Origin: Lantana camara
Taxonomy: Eukaryota; Streptophyta; Magnoliopsida; Lamiales; Verbenaceae
Direction: 5' to 3'
DNA length: 64,000 nucleotides
Assembly (NCBI GenBank): GCA_037501455.1
Contig: CM074865.1
Coordinates: forward strand, 2,739,001 to 2,803,000
Numbering within the stretch: position 1 is the stretch's first letter; each line of letters begins with the position of its first letter. Below are positions 11,063-22,200 of the stretch, in pieces. A model generated the notes under the pieces. That model had not been told where the DNA came from and did not search any database. It was given only the letters and a program-made list of their open reading frames with translations. A program made the translations under genes and the position numbers.

Positions 11063-11306
11063 GCATAAATCTACTCACAATGCCAGCTACTTATGAAATA
11101 TTTGGTGTTATATGCATCATTGCATACATCAAGCTACCAACTATATTTGCATATTGGACTTTTGCCATATATTCTCGTACTTCTTTCGTTTTTGAAGATA
11201 ATTGGCTGCTAAACTTCAAATGAGGGGCAAACGAAGTACCTACAGGTTATCTTGACACATACCAAAACCGCTGTAGTACTTTGTTCAAATACTGCTTCTG
11301 AGTCAG

Positions 11307-11485
11307 TCAAAGCTTGCCTCCCTGACGATCCCTACTTATCTCCATGCCGAGAATCTTCTTGGCTTCCTCCAAATCCTTCATCTCGAACTCTTTACTCAAT
11401 TGAGCTTTCAACTTGTCAATTTCATCTTGGCTCTTTGACGCTAACAACATATCATCAACATGTGAGAGTATGTAGATGTCGGACC
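11307..11485 (-). pseudogene. copia reverse transcriptase, C-terminal fragment
   Basis: The minus strand reads DIYILSHVDDMLLASKSQDE and then EFEMKDLEEAKKILGMEISR, typical of the copia RT end (normally YVDDML). The upstream part of RT is replaced by unrelated sequence starting near 11486. Confidence 0.75.
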
Positions 11486-12606
11486 TGTAGCGCCCGATGA
11501 TGGACATCGCATCACCCGCGCTAAGGTCCTGGCACGTATACGAAATGAAAATCCTTGTAAACCAAAAGTCTAAGCAAGAGAGACACACGAAAACCCAAAA
11601 CCTAGCTATGCGGTGACTAAACAAGACTATTCAATGCAAGAAGGTAAATCGATATATAAGCGGAAGCAGAATAAAAATTTTCCAACAAACAAGTCATGCT
11701 AGCAAAATTTAATCAGTAAGCCTTGTTAAGGCATGGGAATATTCTCAGAGCCTTGTTATTCTTGATCTTCAAACTTAAGTTCGTTTCACATCCATTTAGG
11801 CCTCAATCCAAAAAAACCCCATTTCTTTATGTCTTGATCTTTTATCCACCTTGGCTAAGGATTTAATATTTAATGGACTACGAACAACTTAATCAATAAG
11901 AGATCATTCTTGTTCTTAACAAGTGTAGGTCCTTTATCGATTCTACTAATTATACATATGCCACTTGTGTAATCCCAACATGAACCGGCATTCAGTTGTC
12001 TAGAGGCGACATCCTTTTGAATCCATATCAGAGATTACAGAGTTAGCTCATATGAGACATTACAGAATCTCAAGTCAAAGGATTATTAATCACGTCATTG
12101 ACCTGGGAGATATTTCCTAATCTGGAAGTTTCCGAAAACTTTCTTTCCCATTTAGGAATATTCTCACGCGGGCCATCTCAGTGATGAAGTTCTTGTAATA
12201 ATCACCCTTATTTATTATGAACGCATCATCATATGCACTTATCACCCCAAGAAACCGAGTGATCATTCTCAAGGACATAATCGCATAAGCAAGTCTTAAC
12301 GGAGTCAAGGTCGACACTCCCACTGTCTATCGGACTCATCGACTTGGAGAAGTTTCTAATCCTCGCCTATGGAGTTAAGAACTTGTTTTATGTGTTATTC
12401 TCATAAGGACAAAGTTCTTAACGGCCTCATCGTATTAGGGGAGTTCAAAACATGCAAGACAAAGTTAAACCAAATAGACATAAATAAGCACAAAAAGAAG
12501 TATTTCCTATGAACAAAATCATTTCGTTTATTATTCAAAGACTGTTTGTGATTTTACAAGGAAATAGTAAAGCAAGATAGTTGCTTTAGGGGCACTATTC
12601 CTAACA
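11486..12606 (-). mobile_element. possible solo LTR or TE fragment inside the copia element
   Basis: On the minus strand it starts TGTTAGGAATAGTGCCCCTA and ends CGGGCGCTACA, so it has TG...CA borders. It contains no coding domain. It separates the copia protease from the RT remnant. No matching flanking duplication is visible (GGACC versus CCTTC), so a rearranged fragment is as likely as a solo LTR. Confidence 0.4.
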
Positions 12607-13346
12607 CCTTCAACATTACAAGTGCTGTTAAAGTTGCTTTAAGAATTCCATCTCATATTGCCACCAACTGGGCCTTTTGACCCCAAGGCCCCCCCAAACA
12701 GATGAGATTTTCTTCAAGCTAGGTCTGTACTAAACTCTTTCAAAATTCTAGTGAATCCATCTTAATTTCTAGCTTGATTGGACCTATCCCAACTATTTTA
12801 CATGTCTGATCATTACCCATGTAAACAACTCCTCAATTAAATTCTTTGAGACCGACTAGTTGGGTGACATATGGTAGGTGCAACCCGAATCCAATATCCA
12901 CTCGTCTAAACTTAGCGTTGTAGACTAAAGAAATATCTATCTCTGCGTTGTTTTTATATTCGACTACATTAGCGACTTGTGGAGTCTTTTCTTTCTTCAA
13001 CTTTAGATAGTCTTTCTTCGAGTCTCCTTTCTCATGACAGAGACATACTCATCTTTAGCAACTCTGTTCCTTGACTTTGATCTCCCTCTTCTCCCCCTTG
13101 ACTATTTTTGCTGACGTTCTCTCACAACTAGAGCTTCTATAGCTTCACTAGTGCTTCATTTCTTGTCTTTCCTCCTTAGTTCATAACGATATAAGGTTGT
13201 ACATACTTCGCCGAGTGAAACATCAACCTTCCCGTGGAGAAAGGTTGTCTCGAGAAACTCAAACTCCTTCGCAAGCGATCCTAAATAACATCAGCGTCAT
13301 ATCCTCAACTTCAAACATCACATCCAAATTAAATAAATCAGCTACT
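12607..13346 (-). pseudogene. copia gag C-terminus and protease remnant
   Basis: Read on the minus strand, a Lys/Arg-rich stretch with a KEGHFKKD-like zinc-knuckle remnant is followed by WILDSGCTYHM near 12850-12900, the copia protease active site (DSG). A stop follows a few codons later. The reading frame is broken several times. The gypsy element enters the gag part just to the right. Confidence 0.65.
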
Positions 13347-13351
13347 AGTTG
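13347..13351. repeat. target-site duplication AGTTG (left)
   Basis: AGTTG here and at 26376-26380 flank the gypsy element exactly, the 5-bp duplication made by its integrase. Confidence 0.95.
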
Positions 13352-14220
13352 TGATGGGTCCAGAAATGGATGGGTCTGAATCCGATCACTTTACGATTTG
13401 TATTTTGTGGAGGAAACCACCGGAGCTTCGCCGGAAAAAGAGAAAGGGGTTCAACCTGTTGGGACAAGCACAAGAAGAGTCAGAAGGCCAAGCTGGGGGA
13501 ACTGGGGGTGATACCCAGTTTGGCTCTCCGACGCTCAAGTCAGTTTTGTGTATGAAGAAATGTAAGTTCAGTCACAGTTGCAGAAGTGAAGAAAGCTTAC
13601 TGGTGTAGAAGACGACTTGGATTATTTATAGTTGAGGGTCAAGGGCCCTTTGGTCATTTGCCTCAAGTGGTCCTGGCCGAATGTCGCCCTAACACGTGGC
13701 GCTGTGAGAGAGAAACCTAGGAGGAATCTTCTGCAAAAGCGGCCAAAAGTTAGTGCTGGCAACAGTGGCAGGTGCGCGGGCATGTACGTTGTGTCAGAGA
13801 GCCATGTGGGCGGTTGGTAACGAGGGCTTAAGAGCGCGCTCGTGACAACCTGGAGTATTGGAGGCCAAGATATCCGCTGAGGGGGATGAAGGCTCCAGTT
13901 CAAGTGACGAGCCAAAGGGGAGGCCACTCTGAGGGAGTGTGACGCTCGAAGAGTGCTCCCTTGGCACGTGGGCGTACCAATCGTTCAGTTTGTTGGACAC
14001 TCGTGGGAGTGATAGCGCTCGTTGGGCTTAACTCCTTGAAGAAGGATTGCGCTTGTTGGGCTTGGCGCTCGTGCGCAGATGGATTCACCCTTGATGGCGG
14101 CTGGCTTAGTGCATGGCTTAGCGCTCGTGCGCTGATGGGTGCAGCCTTGTGGAGACAGATGTCATCAGCTCGGTGATGCCACGTGTCTTCATGTGGGACG
14201 ATCGTATTTTGACCCCATCA
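13352..14220 (-). repeat. gypsy 3' LTR
   Basis: It is 869 bp and starts and ends with the inverted pair TGATGGG/CCCATCA. It differs from the other LTR at five sites read by eye: one C/T near 13421, two near 14000-14022, and two near 14103-14110. Confidence 0.95.
13621..13631 (-). promoter_or_regulatory. TATA box in the gypsy LTR
   Basis: The minus strand reads CTATAAATAAT. It lies about 270 bp from the inner-transcript edge of the LTR and in the same orientation as gag-pol. The same site in the 5' LTR is 25776-25786 and would drive the genomic transcript. Confidence 0.6.
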
Positions 14221-14236
14221 TTTTGCCCCCCAATTC
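14221..14236 (-). other. polypurine tract of the gypsy element
   Basis: The minus strand reads AATTGGGGGGCAAAA directly before the 3' LTR, the expected position and composition of the plus-strand primer. Confidence 0.8.
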
Positions 14237-14835
14237 TGTAGTCCTTAGTGATAAGGACTGTAGAATTTTATCTCGCTCTATCTCTTGTTTATAGCGCTCG
14301 TGCAAAGCTTGGCGTGTTGAGCAATTTTTCCTCTGATGGTGTCATTAATGCGGTCTTTTCAACCGACCGCTCGTAACAGTTCCGCATTAAATGTTTGTAC
14401 TATTCTGAAGCCCTTGAATCGTCAGAGCATTAAATGCGGGTGCGCGTGGGGCGCGTGAGCATTGGGAAACATGTGCCGGTTCCATAAAGTGGGCGGTTTC
14501 CTAGGCGGGAAATGATTACCATTTTGAATTTATTGCCGAAAACGGTACCAACTCCCATCCCTACAAATACGGGATTCTGAGATCTTGCCACTCTTTACGC
14601 ATCCAAAACTTCCAAGCATCCTCTGCAAGAAGAATTCCCTTGCATTCCAGTTCTCAGAGCACCTTCAACATCTTCTCCAGTTTTCTCAAACACCTTCAAG
14701 GTAAATTTCCAGTGTGACTTTCTAACTTTGCTAACCATAGATTTGGACTTCAGGATTTCGTAATCCCTCAGATTTTCGCCTTTCTGAACCTTAACCTCTT
14801 TCCAAGAAAAACTTCCGAAATCCTCCGTTTCTGCC
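14237..14835 (+). promoter_or_regulatory. upstream region of the gypsy antisense gene
   Basis: Six hundred bases lie between the polypurine tract and the ATG of the antisense gene. CTACAAATAC at about 14562 is a possible TATA-like site, followed by a pyrimidine-rich leader. The ATG at 14836 has a favourable GCC context (GCCATGGCC). Confidence 0.4.
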
Positions 14836-17672
14836 ATGGCCGACCAACACATTGAAGAATTTGCCCGTGAAATCCAAGAGATGGCCACTGAGAGCTCTTC
14901 TTCCCATGATTCCCCCAGAGATGAAGAATTGGGGGCAGCGGTGATGGCTATGGAAGATAGAAACCCAGGCGGAGTGGATCCTCTTTTTGAGGAGATGGAT
15001 CTGGTGATGGAGGCAGAACGGCAAGGGACTGTTCTCCCCATAACTCAAAGTACCACACATCCCCACCGCCATACCGTGACCGTGGCGGTTGCAACCCCGC
15101 TTCCAGTGGCGGAAGCCGTGACTGGGCCTTCAGAAAGGGCCCGTGATAAGGGAAAAAGTAAGAAAACCCAAAAATCCAAAGGACCCAACGAGGGCGAAGG
15201 GTCAGGCTACCAGGCTACCGAGCGTACGCCTGATGAAACTCCCAGCACTGTCACCGTGGGAGATGTAAAAACGATGATGGCCCCCATTTACTGGGACGAG
15301 CGGTATACTTGGAGAATCCCACAAAGCCACGAGCGTGCAAATAATCCGTCTCCCGGAGAAATGGCGGTGTACGTAGCCTCGGTCAGCTCAGGGGGTTTGA
15401 GGTTCCCCATCTCAATTTCGTTGGCCCATTTGCTGAACGATTTGGGTCTCTGTCCATCACAGATCGTGCCCAACGGTTTGGCTTTGCTGACCTGTTTCGT
15501 GATTTTGATGAGGAGTGTGGGTTACGAGCCTTACTCGCGAAACTTCAACGCCCTTTTCCAAGTGGTCAGTTCCTCACGTTCTTCTCCCGAGGCGGGTTTT
15601 TACTACGTTCAAGCGAAGGCCCACATGAAGCTGATTAACTCGCCCTCGAGCACTTATGGCCCCAACTGGAAAGAAAAGTTTATCTTTGTTAAGGCCCCAA
15701 CAGAAGAGGGCTTTGGGGTGACCACACACTGGGGCTCGTTTTCAAAGAGCCGGCTGCAACCCGCACTCCCTAAAGATTGGGCCAAAAACCTAGCAGCCAC
15801 CCTGAGGGACGAGGGCCATCTGATTCAAGCGAAAGATTGGATAGATGACGAGGAGCTCATGTTCTTGTGCGGCCTCTCTGACAATCCATATTTCCTTGAC
15901 AACCCTCCGGCTCGTGACATAGAGAGAGACGGTTAGATTCTTAGGGCACTAACTTTAGATAGGGATAAATGCTAACTCCTTTTCTGTACTTGTAACTTGT
16001 AATCTGAGTATATGGTTTGAAGATTTCTAACCCTTGAAAATTTCACTCTTGCAGGAGTCGCTATCTTAGAAATGGCCGGAGGAATTAGACAAGCGGCTCG
16101 CTTCGCCCACGCCAACAGAAACCAGACCCCACCGGGGAACCAACAGCGCGAGCCCTAACGCCCCCGTAACCGCAACGATAGAGGGGATGCCCGTAGTCAA
16201 GGCGCCAGTTCGAGCGCCAACCCTGAAGTGCAGCCCCCTCGTGGCCGAGGGGAACGTAGGTTGGTCCCGAGGGAGACCAGGGGGAGGTCAGAAAGAGCGG
16301 GGGATGCTCAGCCCCCCATCCCTGCAGAGCAAACAAGGCCAGTAATCACACTGGCGATCACAGAAGCTTCTCCGAGCATAAACAGGCCTTCCCGCAAGAG
16401 GAAGAGAATGCCCGACTCCACCGCAATCCAAGGAAAGGGCAAACAAGTTGTTGAGGGCCCCCGAGGCGAGGGGGACACTTCCTCTTCAGAGGAAGAACAC
16501 ATGTGGGAGTTCCCCCGTCGAGGGGACAGAGACTTTACTGGCGCCCCCGACGGCGGGCCGGTTTTGCTGAGGCCGGGCTCGGTCGCCCAGACTATTTCCC
16601 AGGATTTGTTCAGCCGGGCTCAATTCTCAGCAGACCACAGGCATCTCTACAGTGAGTCTGTAGAGAAAGTGACGCTCGATGCGGCCCACGCTTTGATTTC
16701 TGTAAGTCTTCATTCTTTGCACTTTTTCTCTTCTGTAAGCCACCATTTTTTTTTTTAACACTTTTCCCCTCGTTCGCGCAGCAAGTTCTTCCCCGGCTCA
16801 AAAACGTGCAAATGCGAGCCTCAACTTACGCCGAGCGCAAGGCCAAATACAAGAAGATGGCCCGCTCGAATGATCCGGCTCAAATCCAGGCGGAGCTTGA
16901 TGCGGAAATCGCCAAGTACGAGTCCCTCAAGGGCTTGTTCGAAACAACTGAGGAAGAGCTGGGAAAGCTCAAGGAAGACTTTTTAGCGGTTGACGGCGCT
17001 CGTATTCGTTTGGGCAACGAGCTGGCCCAGGCCAACGAGCGGTGCAAAAAGGCCGAGGCGGACAGGGAAAGCTGGAAAGCAAGGGCGCTTGAGGCCGAGC
17101 GCAAATTCAACGATACTGTCAACGAATGGCCTCGAAGCTTAGAGCGTGCAAACAAGGAGGCGTTGATCAAATTCTGCCACTCCAAAGCCTTCAATTTTGC
17201 TGCTTCCCTGCATTGCTTGGAGGAGGCTCAGAAGGCTTTCAATCTGGCCATCGAGCAGGGCATACACAAAGGGCTCACCAACCCTGCCATGAAGGAGGCC
17301 GAGGGCACGGGGCTCATGTTCAATGAGCGCTGCGAGGAGGAAGATGACGAGGGCGACAACCCTGCTGATTCCATTGCAGAGCCAGAGTATGAGTTTCTGG
17401 TCAAACTCCTTCAGGATGAGTATATGGACGCTCATCCGGCGGGTAATGCCGCCTCATCCGTTCCAAACGACGATCCTGTGGATGAGCCCCAAGCACCTAT
17501 CTTGGAGGAGGCCCCGATCCCAATTGCTGAAGATGCCAACGCTCCCGCTCCAAATGATTCTGAGCCCAACGACCTGCAAGCCCATCAACAAGAGCCTGAG
17601 GGCCCAGTCCATGGCCCAGTTCAGGGCCCAATCCTGGTGATTGTTGATGAGGACATCGCTCCAGCTGCTTGA
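14836..17672 (+). CDS. antisense gene of the Tat element (three exons, one in-frame stop)
   Basis: Read from splice sites: exon 1 14836-15931, intron (GTTAGA...TTGCAG), exon 2 16055-16701, intron (GTAAGT...GCGCAG), exon 3 16782-17672. Phases agree across both junctions. Exon 1 has an acidic N-terminus, a Lys-rich tract, and then a domain reading GGLRFPISISLAHLLNDLGL and NGLALLTCF, like the plant putative gypsy-type transposon domain (PF04195). Exon 3 is a long coiled coil (Glu/Lys/Ala heptads) with an acidic, proline-rich tail. TAA at 16156-16158 interrupts exon 2; the frame is otherwise open for about 878 codons. The function of these antisense proteins is unknown. The stop may be a mutation or a readthrough site. 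Confidence 0.75.
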
Positions 17673-17902
17673 AGCTTTCCCTTTATCAATTCCTCCTGTT
17701 TTTGCCTGTTTTTCTGCTTTCTTGTCATTTTCTTCTTTTGGGACAATATTTATGGGCCTTTGAGCCCTCTTCCTTGTAATATTTTCCCTTGCCATGAATG
17801 AATATCTCTTTTTTGATGACTTTGTTGTTCAGTTTCTTTATATAATAAGACTGTGTAGCATACTCCTGTGAATGTTTTATTCCTTTGATGCAATGAAAAT
17901 TT
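17673..17902 (+). other. 3' region of the antisense gene
   Basis: An AT- and T-rich stretch after the stop, with AATGAATATCTC and AATGAAAAT words that could serve as plant polyadenylation signals. No reading frame is seen. Confidence 0.35.
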
Positions 17903-18590
17903 GTCTAAGTCTTGAGCGATCGTGGGGGTCTTATTGTGAGATTGCCCCTACGCTCAAGACTTGTATAAATTTTATTTTTGCTCTTGAAAATTTGTCTAAG
18001 TCTTGAGCGGTCGTGAGGGTCTTATAGTGTGATTGCCCCCCGGCTCAAGACTTGTATAAATTTCTGCCTTTGTAAATTTGTCTAAGTCTTGAGCGATCGT
18101 GAGGGTCTTACTGTGAGATTGCCCCTACGCTCAAGACTTGTATAAATTTCTGCCTTTGTAAATTTGTCTAAGTCTTGAGCGATCGTGAGGGTCTTACTGT
18201 GAGATTGCCCCTACGCTCAAGACTTGTATAAATTTCTGCCTTTGTAAATTTGTCTAAGTCTTGAGCGATCGTGAGGGTCTTACTGTGAGATTGCCCCTAC
18301 GCTCAAGACTTGTATAAATTTCTGCCTTTGTAAATTTGTCTTGAAAATCTGTCTAAGTCTTGAGCGATCGTGAGGGTCTTACTGTGAGATTGCCCCTACG
18401 CTCAAGACTTGTATAACCTTTTGCTTTGGGAGAATTTGGCTAAGCCTTGAGTGTGTGCGAGGGTCTTACTGAGTGGTTGCCCTCGTTCAAGACTTGCGAC
18501 ATTCTTTCCGCCCTTGGGGGGATTTTGCTAGGTCTTGAGTATTTACGAGGGTCTTACTGAGTGGTTGCCCTCGTTCAAGACTTGTGCAAT
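17903..18590 (+). repeat. 86-bp tandem repeat, about 8 units, each a hairpin
   Basis: Units start GTCTAAGTCTTGAGCG at 17903, 17994, 18080, 18166, 18252, 18351, then degenerate copies near 18439 and 18525. Each unit carries AAGTCTTGAGCG and, about 35 bases on, CGCTCAAGACTT, a 12-bp inverted pair. Tandem arrays between integrase and the antisense gene are known from Tat elements. Confidence 0.9.
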
Positions 18591-18639
18591 TCCTATTTGA
18601 TTCTGAGGTCATCGTTCGAGCGCTCTGGCTCTTGTCGTT

Positions 18640-18920
18640 TTCTTGGTTCTGCAGGAAATCCCCTTTTCGAGCGCTAGGCGTTTTAAGAAACGACCAAGGC
18701 CTACTAGGACTATTTCTGTGGTAGATCCCGTTTTCGAGCGCAAGGCGTTTTAATAAACAACCAAGGCCTACTAGGATGCGTTCTTGTAGGAGATCCCATC
18801 TTCGAGCGCAAGGCGTTTTAAGAAACATCCAAGGCCTACTAGGATCCGTTCTTGTAGGAGATCCCGTTTTCGAGCGCAAGGCGTTTTAAGAAACAGCCAA
18901 GGCCTACTAGGATTTTCTTC
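18640..18920 (+). repeat. 68-bp tandem repeat, 4 units
   Basis: Units carry TTCGAGCGCAAGGCGTTTTA and CCAAGGCCTACTAGGA, with starts at about 18668, 18735, 18803 and 18871. The array lies between the 86-bp array and the end of integrase. Confidence 0.85.
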
Positions 18921-19220
18921 ACAATCTTCTTCCAACTCACCTGCTTGGTTGTGAGCGTAACCAGTCTATCCTTATGAGGGCGTCCCCCCATTCGGAGTAG
19001 AGTGCTGGCCAGCGTAACCCATACGAGATAACAACATACATATTGGAATGAGTTGCCAACCACGCTCGCAAAGACGAGGGATGTGGGACTTATTCATTCA
19101 AGCAACCAAAGAAACAGGAATATTAAAGAAATTAAAAAGATCATGTTACCTTTTACTTGTGATTGGAAGTACATTGAACCCGTCAAAGAGGGTTGTTACA
19201 TCAGGGTTTGTAAAGAGCTT
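18921..19220 (-). other. gypsy region after gag-pol
   Basis: Non-coding sequence downstream of the integrase stop, before the tandem arrays. Nothing else recognised. Confidence 0.4.
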
Positions 19221-22200
19221 TTAAACATAAAACCGCCGGAGGTTACATGCGTTCCAAGGGCGAGGCAAGCGCTCACCTTGAAGTGTCTCCAGGGTGTAAG
19301 TGTTGTTAGCTCTGAGTCGTACGACTTTGAATGGGCCTTCCCAATTGGGGTCCAATTTCCCCACGTGCTTGGATACTTCCACTTTCTTCAAGACCAAATC
19401 TCCCAGCTGGAAAGTTCTTTCCTTCACACGCTTGTTGTACTGTTGGACCACAGAGGCTTTATAGTGGTGGATCTTAGCCCACGCTCGGTCTCTCCTTTCA
19501 TCCAGCAGGTCCAACTCCAAGCTCCTGTTGCCATCGTTGAGCTGAGGCTCGAAATAGCCGACACGAGCGGATTCATTTACAATCTCCGCTGGTATCATTG
19601 CTTCTGATCCATAAACGAGCGCGTAAGGTGTTTCTCCAGTGGCCGCTCGTGGGGTGGTGCGATAAGCCCAAAGCGCTCCTTGCAGCTCCTCAGCCCATTC
19701 ACCTTTCTTGCTTTCCAGCATGGTTTTCAGATGTTGCAAGATGATCCTATTGGTAACTTCTGCTTGCCCATTGGATTGTGGATGTCCTACAGAGGTAAAT
19801 CGCTGTTCTATACCCAACTCAGAACACCATTCTCGTGTGTCTACCGCTATGAACTGGGACCCATTGTCAGAAATGAGCACCCTCGGTATACCGTACCTGC
19901 AAATGATGTTCTTCCAAATGAAGTCCCTCACAACCTTGAAAGTGATTTTCGCAACAGCTTCAGCCTCGGCCCACTTGGTGAAGTAGTCGACGGCTAAAAT
20001 GACAAACTTCCTTTGTCCCGCAGCCATGGGCAAGGGGCCCACAATGTCTATTCCCCACTGGTCAAAAGGCCAAGAGACGTCTATTGGGATCATTTGTGCG
20101 GCTGGCAATTGAGGGAGATTCGAATGGAATTGGCATTTGGGGCACTTCCTTGAAAATTCGATGGCATCCTGGAGAACTGTAGGCCAATAAAACCCACTTC
20201 TCAGAACCTTCTTTGCCAAAATACGCCCTCCAGAGTGATTTCCACAGCTTCCATTATGTATGTGTTCGAGCGTCTCCTTTGCTTGTGAGGGCCTCAGGCA
20301 TCTCATTGGGGGCCCTTGAAATGATTTTTTGAACAACCTCCCCTCGGTATCCAAAGCGAAACGAGGGGCTTTATTTCGGACCTTCCTTGCTTCCACCTTG
20401 TCAGTGGGAAGAATTCCGTCCTTAAGGAAAATAATGACGTCATCAAGCCAGCAGGGCTCGTTTGGATCAATCATGGCAATTATCTTGGTGGCGGCCTTCT
20501 CCTTGATCAAAGGTTCCTCAGTTCTAAGGAACGTAACAGAACGTTCAGAAGTACCCTCTAAAGCGGATGCAAACTTTGACAGAGCGTCCGCACGCTCGTT
20601 TTCTCCTCTGGGCACTTGAAGTAGATGAAATTCCTTGAATTTCCCAATGATTTCTCTGGCTCTAGTTAAGTACTGTATCATGGTGGTTTCTCGAGCCTCA
20701 TAAGTTCCTTCAATCTGGCTTGCTATTAACTGTGAATCCACATAAGCGGTGATTCTGGAAGCCCCATTCTGAAAAGCAATATTCAATCCTTGCACGAGGG
20801 CTTCATACTCTGCTTCATTATTAGTGACTTGGAAATCCAGCTTAATTGCAAAGTCCAGCTCAACCCCATCGGGGTTTCTGAGGGCCACTCCTACTCCTCC
20901 CCCTTGTGAGGTTGAGGAACCATCTGTGTGCAGTACCCATAACCCCTCATTTTCCGCAACGGTGGGCTCGAAACCAAAGCGTTCAACCAACAAATCTGCT
21001 ACGACCTGAGCCTGTATCGCCGTCCTAGGCTCGAAGCATAGGTCAAACTGGCTCAATTCGATGGCCCATTTGATTAATCTACCAGATACGTCCGGCTTGG
21101 ACAACACTTGCTTCAAGGGTTGGTCGGTGAGGACCGTTATGGAGTGCGCTTGAAAGTAAGGCCTTAGCCTTCTTGAGGCGTTGATAAGTGCGAACGCGAA
21201 TTTTTCAATCTCCAAATACTTCTTTTCAGCTCCTTGCAATGTTTTGCTCAGATAATAGACAGGCAAATGTTTCCGCTCTCGTACGGCTACCAGAACAGCG
21301 CTTGTGGCTCCAGGAGAAACAGAAAGATACATAAATAATTTCTCACCTTCGACGGGCTTAGTCAACAGTGGGGCGCTCGATAGATAAGCCTTCATATCCT
21401 GCAGCGCCCTTTCGCATTCCTCCGTCCAAGCAAAGTTACGCGCGTTCCTCAAAATTTTGAAGAAGGGAAGGTTCCTGTCCGCCGAGCGCGAAATAAATCT
21501 GTTCAACGAAATGATTTTTCCCACCAGGACCTGCACTTCCCTCAAATTTCGAGGGGAAGGGATCTCCAAAATAGCCTTGATCTTTTCCGGATTGGCCTCA
21601 ATTCCCCTCTGACTGACCATGTACCCTAGGAATTTTCCCCCTTGCACTCCAAAGGTGCACTTTGAAGGGTTCAACTTCATCCCATACTGGCGCAAGATTG
21701 AAAAGGTGCGCTTGAGATCTTCCAAGTAGGAAACCTGGCGCTCGCTTTTGACAATCATATCATCCACGTAAACCTCCATGGACCTACCGATTTCCTTTTC
21801 AAACATCTTGTTAACGAGCCGCTGATATGTAGCTCCAGCGTTCTTAAGTCCAAAGGGCATGACTAGGAAGCAATATACCCCCAGGTGGACAACGAACGAG
21901 GTTTTGGGGCGATCTTCTGGAGCCATAAAAATCTGATAGTATCCCTGGAAAGCGTCCATCATGCTCATTAGCTCGCAACCAGCGGTCGAATCCACCAATT
22001 GATCAATCCGGGGCAGCGGGTAAGGATCTTTGGGGCAGGCTTTGTTGAGATCAGTGAAATCGTTGCACATGCGCCACTTGTTCGCGCTCTTGGGCACCAA
22101 GACGACGTTGCACAGCCATTCCGGATACAAAATGGGCTCGATATATTGAGCCTCTAGGAGTTTATTAACTTCCTCTTCGATGACTTTTTTCCGAAAGCCA

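Noticed and set aside
12117..12323. 68-codon minus-strand frame in the copia interior
   Set aside because: No copia domain; lies in the TG...CA fragment that looks like LTR sequence.
13622..14176. Open frames inside both gypsy LTRs
   Set aside because: Identical in both LTRs, overlapping in opposite directions, without domains; LTRs are non-coding.
17903..18590. Regular repeats with dyads, CRISPR-like at first sight
   Set aside because: Repeat and loop are both repeated, there are no unique spacers, and the context is a plant retrotransposon.
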